Assembly: GCA_027924585.1 (NCBI GenBank)
Contig: BSBM01000125.1
Span: 749,001-813,000, forward strand
Length of the DNA stretch: 64,000 nucleotides
Direction of reading: 5' to 3'
DNA from: Larix kaempferi
Lineage: Eukaryota; Streptophyta; Pinopsida; Pinales; Pinaceae
Numbering within the stretch: the stretch's first letter is position 1; each line of letters opens with the position of its first letter. The position numbers and the translations under genes were made by a program. The notes beneath the pieces were generated by a model that saw only the letters and a list, made by a program, of their open reading frames with translations, was not told the origin of the DNA and ran no database searches. Positions 42,894 through 55,650 of the stretch are shown piece after piece.

Positions 42894-45755
42894 TGGTGCT
42901 GAAGGGGATGAAGTCTAGGTAGGTAGGCTGGTTTTAAATTTTGACAAGGAGGAGGAACAAATAATAAGATGAGGTAAGAGCCTGCGCTACCGCCATTAGT
43001 TGAAGAAGGTAAGTATTCTTGCTTTGTCACAATTGATGATGATATTCCAAATCTTTGCCATGCTTGTGATGAATGAATAGGTAGATTTAGCAGTAGATTA
43101 AATTTTAATTCTGAAGTTTTCATTTTATTTTTTTCAGTATTAGAAGAGCTTTCCTTTTGAGAACTAATCCATTTTTCTTGAGGCACTCATCCATTTCATG
43201 GGCAAGAACTCTAGACCCCAACAGAACTTAAAGCATGTTTAAGAGTTTATTGAGTGAAGAAGAACTTTCTCAAATTCTAGCAGCAACTGGGATTTATGCC
43301 TCTTAGGAAGAGAAGATATTGATAGCAGTCAAGAATTTATCTATCTCTCTAGAAGTGATAGAAGAACAAAATTTCCTCGACCCACATCCACAAGAAGATA
43401 TAGAAGCATTCTCTAATCATTTTTTTCATCATGTACAAGAGAACGAAGGATCATGGACCACGCCTGATGAAGAACAACCATTCGATCCAGAGATTGGAGA
43501 ATTTTTGGCATACTTATCACCGAACCCTTGGAGCATTAGGACCTTACAATATGACATACAAAGAGAAGCCAAAAAAAAAAAAAAGAAGAAGAAGAAGAAG
43601 AAGAAGATCACATTGAAATCTGGTTTCAGAAAGTTATTAGAACACAGTATCAATTCCTCTCTCAATACTTTTTGGCATTTTTAAACAATGGGTTTCTCAT
43701 ATTCATGTAAATTTTATATTTTTTAGAAATGGATATGAGCATGTTAGAAATATTGTTATGTAAATGGATGCACCATAAATACTCATATACTTGAAAGAAG
43801 ATCCTCTCTTTCAAATAAGAGTAGGATAGTGTAGGGATTCTGATAAGTTCTATAAATACTTAATACAAGTATAGCACAATAGTCTTTTAATGCTTTCCAA
43901 ATAAGACAAAGGATGTTAACAATTAGTAAGACAACTTGTTGGAGAAATTTGTTCTTATAATTAGACTTCTGTAAGATCTGGTTTAAATGTGCATAATGAA
44001 AAAGGTTAATCTTATATAAGTTGAAATCTGAGGATAGTTTGCATCCAATAAACATCTTTTCTGCTACTATAGAAGAAAAGTGTTGTCGTTGGTGAGGGAT
44101 GAAAGAAAGAAACAATGTTCTTAGGTATGACATATAAGAATTCTTCAGCATATCATTTCCAGATTCCGTGTCCTCTTTTGGGTAGTCCAATTGTAGCATT
44201 CTAAGTTTTCTTAGAATATCTTACTAATGGTTGGAAGTTCAAAATGAAGTATTGGACCATAAAATTCAGAATTGTTGCACTTAAATTATGTTAGCTCCAA
44301 TATTATTGTCTTATGAAAAATATGAGCATGAATGTATCAGTTCCTACACTGGTAAAATCTTCTCAATATTGACTAAAAAATACAGTGGTAACCTTTTTGC
44401 ATTCCTTAGAACATCCTTTTGTCCCTTAGATTCTAATTTATCCTTCTTTTTGGCATCAAAGGTCTTTATATGTGACTTAGAAAGCACCTTAGGGATTAAG
44501 CCTGTAAATCGAGTTGTTTTAAGTACTTGCAGGTGCACGATTGAAAAATGAGGCCATCACGAGCAAACATCTTCATATTTTAAACTTTTATTTGAAGAAA
44601 CAAATACATGGATTCTCTCCACCTTGGCATGGACTAGATTCCTATCCTCATTTTCTTGAAAATTTTTCTAGGGGAACAAATTGAAGGTTGGTTACAGTCA
44701 TGCATTTTTCTATAGGAAATTAAGAAATTGTTCAAAACATGTAGATCCAGTCATTCTGAATACTTGCAAATGTACAAGTACAAAATTGACACAAGAGTTT
44801 TCCTTAGGATGATTCACAGGAAGGGATTTGTACTAGGAATGGATTTAGGTTGAAGTTTTCACAGGCATTACAAGTTTTCTGCAGTTTTTTCAAATTTTCA
44901 AAGAATTTACAAGTTTTCTAAAAAAAATTGTAATTTCATGATACTATCCAAAACAACTTGTAATTGGGTGTTTTTGAGAATATTTCTTGGATCCTTACAC
45001 CATAGAGAGGTCCTTAGCAAGCTCGAGGTTTGTTTGATAAAAGGAACAACCAACTCTTGGTAGTAGTTTGTAGCATCCTTTTTCCTTATGCAGAAAAGAG
45101 TATAGTTCCAACTTCTTCAATATTCTTAGTGTACTCTTTTTCAGATCAGCATGGCAAGAAACCAAAACCTACAAGCAGTCCAAAATATCTCTCATATTCC
45201 TTACTATATCAAAGCAGTTGTTTCCTCATATTTTGGTATATGGTTTTACAAAAAGGGAAAAAAAAGAAAAAAAAGAAAATAGTAAAGAAAAAAATAAGTC
45301 CTTTTGTGAAAACCAGTTTACCGACGCAACTAGACACGAGCCTTGCTTGAAAACCAGGAAACTGGCGGGCAAAGTTCTCAATAAATGCTATAACTCTATG
45401 TTGGTTCTTTATCATGTATTATGCAAATAATTTATATTTTGTACTCATATTGGATGACGTGGAATTCATTAAGGTCCACCTTCCAGTGGTCTTGTCCCAT
45501 CGACCTCAACACATTACAGGGGAAACAAGACTTGATTTATGTATAGTGCCTTGGGATTTGCATGCATCAATAGAAGATTTCCTTGTTGTTAGTCATGGGG
45601 ATTCATCAATTCCTCTTGATTGAAAAATATTGCAGGTGACTCGACTCCAACACATCTATTTGTACATGTCGAGATGCACTAAGGTACTTTAGCACTCATT
45701 GTCATTAAAGGTGAGTTGCTTCACATTGGTTAATGGCATACATTAATGGCCGGTG
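42894..45755. other. remnant internal region, no gene recognised
   Basis: Follows the Athila-like primer site. A plus-strand open frame at 43319-43684 (acidic, then a Lys run from an AAG repeat) and a minus-strand frame at 44199-43783 show no domain. Poly-purine stretches at 45245-45300. A gag or polymerase could not be found, so the element body is deleted or replaced. Confidence 0.4.
43571..43607. repeat. A-rich and (AAG)n microsatellite
   Basis: A run followed by about eight GAA/AAG units. It encodes a Lys run on the plus strand. Confidence 0.85.
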
Positions 45756-48237
45756 TTAACGCCTAAAAATCACACACATGCCACATTTCGACGATTCTTC
45801 AAGTAAGGCGTCATCAACATAAAGAATGCATCTCACCAAAGGAATCCCCAACAGATCCAAAATACAACATGAGTCCATAAGTGCCAAAAAGCAGTCAAAA
45901 GAAAGGGTAGTGTGGGTAATACACTGTTAAACCGCGTTATAGCCCAGGTTACCTGAACAATGCCCGCGCTACACCCACGCAACTTTTCATTCGATAGCCG
46001 TGCTATTTTCAAAACGACGGGACCACTAACTCCCAAAGGCACATTGAAGGATCAATCCTCTCCAAGGATCCGAATTCGACTCCTCACACACTTGGTGGCA
46101 TTAATTAACCCCCCTTGTGTACCTTGGAACTAGTTCATGGAGAAGATGAGTTCATATTTGGATCTAGTTGTTTGTTGGCCACCTCTTGGCCTATAAAGGG
46201 AATCCATTGGCATGCATTTGGTAGAGAGAAATCAAGAGAAAGTTTATGCTGCTGGATTTGAGTTGGAGCTTCCTCATAGCCCACCATTTCCCATCATTGT
46301 GTGCATTCCCAAGCTCCCTTTCCACCTTCCTTCAAGGGGCAAGTGTTTCTCTCCATTGTTATACCATCGACTTAGCATTTAGTTTGGACAAGAAAGGCCT
46401 CCCTAAGGGAGATTGTTGGATTCCCTTGAAGCCCACACCTTCCAGGTGTTGTACATCTATACCATTTGGCAATAGAAAAGTGGTTTAGCATATCTTGGAT
46501 TGTTATTGGAGTATGCATTCTCCCCCCATTTCTTTTATTTTGATTTTTATCAATATTTCTTTGTTTGCATGTGAATTATTCTAACAATTTATTGCAGGAT
46601 CACTTGGATGAATACTAAACAACCCACACAGGGGCTCCAAGGACTGAAGCCTTGCTGCAACCTACAAGGATTAGCCCCTTACCAAGTGGAAGAGTGAACC
46701 TGTGCAATTTTTTCCACAACAGTTCTAATGGAGACCATACTTATTTTTGTTCATTTCTCATTAAACTAGGTTGTTTTATGCTAAGTAACTAATTCTGGGT
46801 ATTTTTCACTTGCAGGAGATCAAGTATTCCACCTCTTTCTTCCAGAATTTGGCCCCAATTTATTTTTACACAATAGCACGGAGCACGACCTCTCGGCCAC
46901 GTTGATAGTGTGGAAACAACTCTCACAGTTGCATGGATTGTGCAGGTTATCAGTGTTTGACTCCTTCTATCCCTCCAGGGTCATCCGCACAGAAGCTTAG
47001 TGTACCACCCACGTTGTTCAGCGCGTTTGTTTTGAATTAACCCACACGGTCCGTGCGGAAGAAGGCGGTTTAGTTGGGCTAACATTATTTAATTTGCTTT
47101 TTATCTGCATAGTTTAGTTTGGCGGTCCAAATACTGCTTACTAGTGAACTCAAATTAAGGATAATTCGCATAATTACTTAATTTTTTAGTAATTAGTTCA
47201 CCTAGACCAAGATTAGGAAGTAAAGAGTCCATCTCTCCTGAAACTTACCTAGGTAAACAACTTTGAGGCTTTCAACGGGCCCCATTGTTGTCACTAGTAT
47301 TCAAGACCATTTCTTGTTTATACACGATTGACATGTTTTTAGTACCAATGCTAGTGTAGAATACACTTTTTGCACACAAGCAAGGACCTAAAGACTCTTG
47401 TCTCCTGAAGTATGCTCTTCACCTCACACTTCATGTGAGCTTGGTGAATCAGAAAAGGGTGAGAAGTGTGAAATAGATCCATTGCACACTTAACTAGTAG
47501 TTAGCATTCTTGATTTTGAAAAGCACCATGAGCATGTTTTAGAGTTAAAAGTACGTATTACTTGATATACTCTTCTAGTTAATTTTTCGAGAATCGATTT
47601 TTCTTTAATCACATGTGCTTGCACCAATAGCAAACACTAAGAGACCTAAAGACTCTCCCCATCCTAGTATGCTCTTCACCTCGTACTTCATGTAAGCTTG
47701 GTGAATCAAAAAGGTAGGGATTGTGAAATACCTCTCTTACACTCCATAAGTGATCATTCAAACCCCTTTAAAATCAACATTGTAAATTGTCCCAACCAAC
47801 TAAAATCCTCCACAGGAGGTCACAAAAAAATATATTAGTTAGGTAGGATTGATTGGGCTATGCATCCATTAACTCCCACCAATCTAGTTTCATTAGCGAT
47901 ATTTTGAAACATAGCATTGTTGTCTCATAGGGTACTTACAAAATTATTCTATAAGCAAGTGTTAAAAGACAACCCAGATCATAAGTGCGTGGTGACCAAG
48001 GAGGTGAACACCGAGGTATAACTACCTTGCTCTCCCCTACAAGCCACTCAGCTTGTTGTAGGGAGACAACACTATACCGTTCAGGCCGAACCACTGATCC
48101 ACACTTGACGCAAGGTATCTTTGTGGCCCAACTTAGGATATCACCAAGGAGAAATTGTGAGTGCAATCGAATCCTGAAGTTAGCTATTGCCTTTGGGAGG
48201 TGTTGCAAAGTCTTCTTGATTGGAACATTGGCCCCAT
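45756..48237 (+). mobile_element. possible 5' LTR of element C
   Basis: Starts TGTTAACGCC at 45756, like the minus-strand start of element B LTRs (TGTTAACACC), and has a TATA box (CTATAAAGGG) near 46191. A possible end is ...GGAACA at 48237, followed by TTGGCCCCATCG, which could be a primer site. Neither end is proved: an alternative end is GGGCTAACA near 47093. No target duplication could be checked. The region has no gene. Confidence 0.25.
47386..47740. repeat. direct duplication, period about 254 bp
   Basis: GACCTAAAGACTCT...TATGCTCTTCACCTC...ACTTCATG...AGCTTGGTGAATCA appears at 47389 and again at about 47643. The duplicated core is about 90 bp. Confidence 0.6.
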
Positions 48238-48935
48238 CGTCGATAGAACTAGCTATTTGATACCTCCACTAATCGATTGGTGAGTGGATACCATTATCAT
48301 CTTCAATTGTGCTTTTGGGAGACCTAGTTACATTTGAGAGGAAGGATGTTAGGTCTTCTAGGGAATTTACATTTATTTTCTTTTTAACTACAAGTTCACT
48401 AAACTCGTAATAAAAAGAACCTACATGTGGGAACTCATGCACTAAAACCGACATTTTACATATCACTCACTTATTGCACCATTTTGCATCTGTTGTGGTT
48501 GACATATTTTTTCATTTGTTCAATTGTGTTTAAAATCCACTATCACTCTCATTTGACACAAAGCCTTCACCATTGAGGATCAAAACAACATCCTGATACA
48601 ATCTCGTAGACTGCATTTTCCTATCCCCTCTCTCGAGGGGTGTTTTTACACCTCCCCCCCATGGTACACGCGGAAGGTACTATAGTCGGGGCCACTCCTA
48701 GGACACATTGATAGGATCATTTGGATGAGGCCAAGCCCTGATAGGTGCATTTTATTCTCCCAGATAAACTATTAATTACACCACTTCTTTCTCCATCGGA
48801 GGAGGTATCCCGCAGAATTCTCCCTTAGGAGATCCCTTGTTCCCTTTGACCCATCCTCTCTCGTAGGAAGTCAACCGTTGTTTACAACACCACCCGGGTC
48901 TCCCCCTCGCGAAAACCACATTCCACACACAATAT

Positions 48936-49508
48936 ATTAGAGGAAATTTCAATTTAAAATGGGCCTTCCAAAAATAATACAAATTCCATGTCATCGTGTA
49001 TTAGCCAATCAAAATGCTTTAAAATTCAACAAGGGAGCACCTAAAAAAATTGGAGGGAAAAAATAAAAACTACTTTTTTGGATTGTATTTTCAACTTATC
49101 TCCTTGTAGGTTTACTCAAATTTCAAGCGGGGGGTCTCGTTGGATGCATAATTAAAATATGCATCCAACGAGTACCCATGTTGCATACTTTTAACAACAT
49201 ACACACCATGAAAAATCGAAAATACATTAAAAAACATGTTTTCTCTCACTAGAAACACGTTTTTTAATGTATTTTCAAATTTTCATGGTGTGGATGTTGT
49301 TAAAAGTATGCAACATGGTTACTCGTTGGATGCATAATTTAATTATGCATCCAACGAGTCCTCCCGCTTGAAATTTGAGTAAACCTACAAGGAGATAAGT
49401 TGAAAATACAATCCAAAAAAGTAGTTTTTACTCTCTCTCTACTATTATTTTATTATTTTCTTATTATTTTCCTTAGGAGGCCCATTTTTTACCCAAATTT
49501 CCTCTAAT
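48936..49508. repeat. foldback element with nested hairpins
   Basis: An inverted repeat with inner arms of about 170 bp (49065-49240 and 49255-49429, near-identical complement) around a loop of about 12 bp. Each arm itself contains a perfect 14 bp stem hairpin, CTCGTTGGATGCAT/ATGCATCCAACGAG. The outer ends ATTAGAGGAAATTT (48936) and AAATTTCCTCTAAT (to 49508) also pair. TA flanks the inner pair. No protein coding. This is the form of a MITE or foldback transposon. Confidence 0.75.
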
Positions 49509-49541
49509 CGGGAAAGGCCATTGGTCCCTACCTTACCATTC

Positions 49542-50639
49542 ATGGCTAGTTTAAATCTACCTAATTTGGCCAAATTGATCAATGATCCCATAGCTCATGA
49601 TCACACATGGCTCGCTATGCCAGATAAACTTCCCTTTGATATCCCTAAATTCGAAGGAAAATAGGGGGACGATCCCGCCAACCATGTCATGTCTTTCCAC
49701 TTATGGTGTTCATATAACAACATAGTGGATGACGCTGTGAGGGTTCGCCTCTTTCAGCGTACTCTCACATGCACGACACCCAAATGGTATGTCAAACTAG
49801 CAAGCACAACCCATATCACATTCACAACATTAGCCATTGTGTTTCTTACTTACTTCCAGGTACCGATTCAACATGACCTTGGCCTCGCAATTCTCACCGA
49901 GTTTTGGAAAAACACATCTACCCACATCACGAACCACATCCATGAGTGGCGTAGGCGTCACACATTGTGCAAGATTGATATACAACCACCCTTTTTATTG
50001 GATTGGTTCATCAAATCTCTCCAACCCGCCATGGCCAAAGATATCGCCACCTCCATGCCGCAAAGTGAGGAAGAGGCTATTCTAAAAGCACAACATTTTG
50101 ATATCATATATGCACAATCCAACTACCTTTATAGTATCCTCCTTGATGCCCCTTGGCATTGGTCATTGGATCCTACACCTTTGAGCTCGTCACATTCGAT
50201 GGATGGGATTATTGGGTCCATTTCCCATTTAGGAAAGGTTCCTCCTATCATTTCGACACCATTCAACATAGTTCCCCACTACCCATCCATGCCCCCTACG
50301 TCGGTACCCCCTACACCAATACGAACCCCACCAGTTGGTCAATTACGGTATGGACCGTATAGTTCTATGTACCAAAACGTTAGACAAGTGATGATGGTTC
50401 CTACACCGCCAATGGCACAAGTCGTTCCTACGTCCACCTCTTATGGAACACAAACCACATTTATCCCACTCCCGGGGTATAACCCTTATTATCCTTTTCC
50501 GTGCCCAATTGGTCAACAACTTGCCCCCCACATGGGGGTTAACCTAGTTCAACCTTCTTACACAACAACCTCAACAATTCGAGCAATTGAACACCGCCAA
50601 CCCCCAAAATCAATAGACTCAGAGGAAGAAGAAAGGTAA
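49542..50639 (+). pseudogene. element C gag (Tat type)
   Basis: ATG at 49542 gives MASLNLPNLAKLIND, then KFEGK and a TAG at 49662-49664. The same frame continues to 50639 with the gag signature DPANHVMSFHLWC, RLFQRTLT, WYVKLAST, HIHEWRRRH and FIKSLQPAM. The C-terminal third is Pro/Ser/Tyr-rich. There is no zinc knuckle, in keeping with knuckles located after the protease in this lineage. Total about 365 codons. A poly-purine start and a foldback element lie just upstream. Confidence 0.85.
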
Positions 50640-50788
50640 GAACAAATTGAACAAGCAGCCGGGGAAAGGGGGCAACCCCCCTCGCCAACAAAACTAGAAT
50701 ATGGGTAACCAAAATGCAGGGACTAACAATCCCCCCAAACAAGGGAATAATCCCACCCTGAGGACTAATTATTGATGCACCATCTGCG

Positions 50789-51421
50789 TGTTAAATTTTG
50801 AGCATTAATTCACAATACTCTAGGATCTTCACTGAGAGAATAACATATACAGTATATCAATGCATAACAATCACAATAAGCATGACAGGCATCACAAGAA
50901 TCAAAAGCATGAGAGACAAGAGACACAAAGTTTCTGTGGGGAAAACCCTAAGGTGAAAAACCCCACAACTTCCTCAGAGATAGAGAGAGCAATGGCTCCA
51001 AAGTACAACCAAAATACACTGAGATAGTCTCCTAGTAGCAGATGATCCTCCTCCTCACTAGTGCGCCACTTTCTGAGTGAGAGAGATATGACTTTCCGAA
51101 TGATCTAAATAGAGATCACCTGATCTCTATTTATACTAACCTGTTTGCCCAGTGACCTTATGGGGCCGACTTGTCTAGCTAGGTACATCCACATTATAAT
51201 ATATATATTTCAGGGCCGACTCCACACATGGTGGTCTAATAACCCATCGGCAAGTACACACACTTGCGACACTTGTCAATCCACATGAAGACACTTCCTT
51301 ATAGAGGAATAACACATCTCTAATAAGGGTACAATAAATATATATGAAATACATAGATGAAATACATTCCGCAGTTACATATACGTCAACACTGCGGTGA
51401 TTATGGCCATTACACATAACA
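50789..51421 (-). mobile_element. solo LTR inserted in element C
   Basis: TGTTAAATTT at 50789 and ACATAACA at 51421 form TGTTA/TAACA ends. The minus strand carries a TATAAATAG box (51127-51135), then the GGTTTTTCACC/GGGTTTTCCCC motifs common in copia U5. It separates gag from the protease part of element C. No matching target duplication was found (CTGCG left, TTGTC right), so some flanking sequence may belong to the insertion. A CCTCGACTA/TAGTCGAGG hairpin lies just to the right (51435-51460). Confidence 0.6.
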
Positions 51422-51469
51422 TTGTCTTCTTATCCTCGACTACCAATAGTTAGTCGAGGCCAAAAAGAA

Positions 51470-53583
51470 GACGGTGACAAACCCTCCTCAGGTAGCGAAT
51501 CCTCCCCAACCCCAAACCACCGTGTTACAACAACCCTTTGCGAATCAAGGGGTAGTTACAGAACCATAAGACCCTCACCCACTTGACGATGGATCTTTTC
51601 AAAATATCTATACATTGGATGTAAACATTAAAATATGAGCTAGAGGTTATGATGGGACTTCCACCCCCCAAGTGGAATACATTCCTATCCCCTCGGGGGG
51701 TCCTCTACAGATACACGCTCGAATATCGAACAAATCCCACAAATTCTGAAATTTCCACTTCGGTGTACCCCTAATAACCCTCACATGAAAGACGCCCACA
51801 ATTACAGTATTGTGGATGACTTGGCTCAATCCCCTACAACCATGTCCACGTTAGAAGTGTTAGAGTCTTTCCCAACACAGATAAAAGCATTACTCAATGC
51901 ACTTGGTGTCGTTGATCCATCTGACTCACATCTCATGACCTTTGATCTCGACAAAGGTGATCTGCGACTACTATCGTGAGTCGCATTTCAAGTTCCAATT
52001 ACTGTAAAGAATGCCATGATCCACCGTTGTATCATCGACGAAGGCGCAACCACTTGTGTCATATCTGTAAAATTCTGGAAACAATTAGGCTCCCTTGAGT
52101 TGGTCCCCTCGTTTATCTGTCTTTGCACATATGATGGGAGACCATCCCAACCAAGAGGATTGTACCAAAATGTCCCCATAGAGTTGGGGGGCAAGATGGT
52201 TATGATCAATATCGAAGTAGTTGATGTTGAACTCGACTATAACATCCTCTTAGGGCGTAGTTACATGTATGCCATGAAGGCGGTAGCCTCTTCAGTCTTC
52301 CATATCATGATGTTTCCCTTAAATGGGAAGGTAGTTACTCTCGATCAACTTAACTAGTATGACCCCAATACCACAAGCAATCCAGACAATATCCTACCAA
52401 CTGTACTGGGCGATGATGAACCGTATGTTGACATTTCCCCTGGTATGTACAAGGACTCTAACTTGTTAGTAGTATATTCGGAACCACCACCCAAGATCCC
52501 TACATCGACCAATGTCCTAATGTGCACAATTTTCACTGCAAAAAATGGTGCCGCCTCCACCTCAACACCGTCATCAACACCACCACTAATTCATGGCATG
52601 GAACAAACATTGAGCCCATTGGTACCACCAATTTTTCAAATCATATTCTTTTACCCTCCCACAGGTGTACAAGGGACACTGGTTATGGCTCAGTTAAGTC
52701 TACCCAGGCTAGCTTTGGGAATACTGGTATGGTACCTCACACCACCCTACCCAGAGATGGATTCCAAACTAGTCTCCCATTATGAGTTTGTCCCCGTTTC
52801 GGCTACTACACCTACAAGGCCCGTAACACATTCAGTTACAACAGCCCAACCTATGACATCCACAACTAAAGCATAATCGATTTTCGCTAAGACCGCCAAT
52901 TGGGGCACCAAACAACCGAAGTTGAAAGGTCCCCTATTACCTAAACCGACATCCAATTTATCAGAAACTGCTAAGTCTAAAGCAGGGGGCATCAACTAGC
53001 AGGAGTTAAAATCCCCAGTTATGTTCAATACTCCCAATCAAAGGGTCACGCCGTCGTGTTCTCTTTGTGGGAGCAAGGCTACGCAACCAACTTATGTCCT
53101 ACTTTTCCGAAGCTACGAAATTTTCTTAACACCCTCGTAAGTATAACACATGCTCCATCGATGGTAAAAGGGGGCATATCTCCCTTTCCCTCATATAAGT
53201 CCAAGACACTACGTACGAATCACACATGTGTCATATGTTCTCAGTACGGGCACTACACACACCATTGCCCAGATATCCCCCGTTTTCAGGAGGCATTAGC
53301 AACAATTCGTCTAAATCAAGTGATGATGGAGGAACCTCCTTCCTTAGCCCAGGAATTAACATCTATTAATGTGGTCACCACATCAGTGACATTGTCAATC
53401 CTCCCTCCCACAAAATTTGCACTAGTAGAAACTACCGCATTGGAGCCTGTAATGCCGCAAGATACCCATCTTCCCAATCTTATGACAATGCCACCACATG
53501 ATGAATGCTCTTCCTACAGACATTCCACACATATGCTTCCTCCTAGAGCCATCACTTGCATTATGGATCAAGTCAACTCCTAA
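51470..53583 (+). pseudogene. element C protease and zinc-knuckle region
   Basis: Plus-strand relative of the start of element B polymerase: NYSIVDDLAQ, ALLNALGVVDPSDSHLMTFD, a stop, then IIDEGATTCV (protease loop with the same E) and NILLGRSYMYAMKAVASSVF. After a Pro/Thr-rich spacer the first knuckle is broken by a frameshift (SCSLCGSK) near 53057, and the second is intact as CVICSQYGHYTHHC with NHT before it. Protease-then-knuckle order is the same as in element B. RT is not found downstream. Confidence 0.8.
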
Positions 53584-55650
53584 GAAGTACAAGCACACTT
53601 CCGCGCTCGAGTACCTCAACCCTGCCCGTCTTATGGCTAGACCTCTCACTTCTCATTTCAGTGCCCCATTCTGCACTTCGAATGAGAAGCTTGCCTTGAA
53701 CTAATGAGACTGCAAGGTCAACTCGCCCCCCTCCGTGCAACCCTGCAAAGGTCACAAACCAAGGAGGAAACACCTACCTTACCGGATACAATCGATGTTA
53801 AATCCCCTTTTTCGTTGTCCTCATTGCAATGATTTATCATCTTCCGATCGAAGACTTGGATCCCCCACAATCATCGCATGTTGCCTAAACATCAGGGAAA
53901 TGTGTGCTATGTTTCTAGTTATTATTTATGCATTGTCAATACCTTGGTCACGTTCTTTACTACACTTGGGTATGTGCAGGATTATGACCGAGACATACAT
54001 GATACTCTTGTTTTTCCTTTATAAGAACAAGACTCCATCCCTCAGTAACGGTGTCGGGCTTCTCTCACAGGTATCATTCTAAAACTGGCATATAGGCAAT
54101 GTTTTCCCTTTGCTTACAATGCATTTACCAGTATTCCCGCTGATAACCATAGGTCCCTCATTCCCAGTCTTGATGTGCTATCAACATCATCATTGTGAAT
54201 AGCATGTTCCCCCATGGGTATGCACACCATTTCTCACCTTGTCATCAATTGACAACCATGATGTCGACCCCCCACAAGTCCAAGGAATCTGATACAGCTT
54301 CAAAAGATTACCCCTTAGCTTATCATTTTATAATTGCACATTTACTCCACCAAGTAGACACTCGTAAGATCCCTCAGCACATGCTACGAGAACGATTCAC
54401 AAAGCCCCCTCATGCCTCCATGAGCACTTTACCCTTCACAATCCCCCTCATATCATCACCCCCGCAAATACACCTATGGGGCCCACACCCTCTGAAGTCA
54501 CCAGTTCTATTAAGTTATCCCGCAAGTCTAAACTGTGTGGCATTATTTCACGGGGCACCCATCTTTGTGTCTACAAGTTATCCCTCACTTCATCATTAGA
54601 AAGTGTCCCCCAATCCACCCAAAACTGTGGGTACTCCACCCATCACTAAATTGGTCCCCCGACACACCCAAAACTGTGGGGACCCCACCGATATTCTTTA
54701 TGTACAAACAGTTACGGGAACACCATATTATTTGGGCAGCAACCCATGGTCTCCTTTGATCGATGTATATGAGTCTCCATATGTTCAATAGTATTTGTTT
54801 TGTCAGTTACCATTACCCTTAATTTTGCATCTCCATCAAAGTACTTTCATTTGCAGCTTGTCTCCATCTGTTTCAATCTATGTCATTCTGAAAAAGAAAT
54901 TTTCTGTCCCCACTCCCCATGTCTACATTGATCAAAGGATGTTATGAGCCCCACACTTATCAACCAGTCATGTGTCAAGTCTGTCCGTCCATTAGTCAGT
55001 TACAATATGACCTCGGTTCTCAAGATAAGACTGGTCTTATCACATACTTTATCTCCCATCGACGTCAAAACACTACATTCCGAGAGTTGCAGTAGTTGTA
55101 GTTGTATCTTGGGGTCCCTTTCAATCACTATAAGGGATCGCCTCGAACTTAGTAGGGAGAGTCATTAGTGCTCCCTAACTAAGTGGTTTCCCCTATGCTC
55201 GACGTCAACACATCATCGCATTAGGGGGAAACGTACTTTTGAAGGTAGCAGTGTTCACATTTGGAGATCATGGTAGAATTCTATATGGTATAATGAGGTT
55301 CTCAAGTAGATTCACATATCAGTTTGGTCCCCCGCCCACATGGGCTTATCATGGTCACTAGCAGTTCTACTTCTTTAGAATCTTGCAACAGTTCCTATGT
55401 CAGTTTTACTTAAACATGGATTGAATCTGCCTTCATTCATGTCCCATCATTATAGTAGAGTTAACCCCTTGGTCCTCTCTCATTGTAATCACTTTGATAG
55501 CGTTTCACGAGCATGAGTTAAACTACCCAGGATTCGATTATTGGACTGCACTGTTTTACAACCAACATGGATCCATTTTAAAAGGGGATCTACCCAGCAC
55601 CTGAGAGGGATCAGATCTCTCCAGGTGCAAACTCTTTTTTAGAGTACAAA
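53584..55650 (+). other. degenerate tail of element C, no domain recognised
   Basis: Short plus-strand open frames rich in Pro, His and Thr (54195-54599, 54603-54791) with a two-fold repeat of CACCCAAAACTGTGGG (about 54615 and 54667). No RT, RNase H or integrase motif was found. The region after 54800 has no coding potential. Confidence 0.35.

Noticed and set aside
51175-51417. Minus-strand open frame of 80 codons
   Set aside because: It lies wholly inside the solo LTR and has no domain.
50784-51426. Target duplication for the solo LTR in element C
   Set aside because: The five bases on each side (CTGCG and TTGTC) do not match, so only the LTR call is kept.
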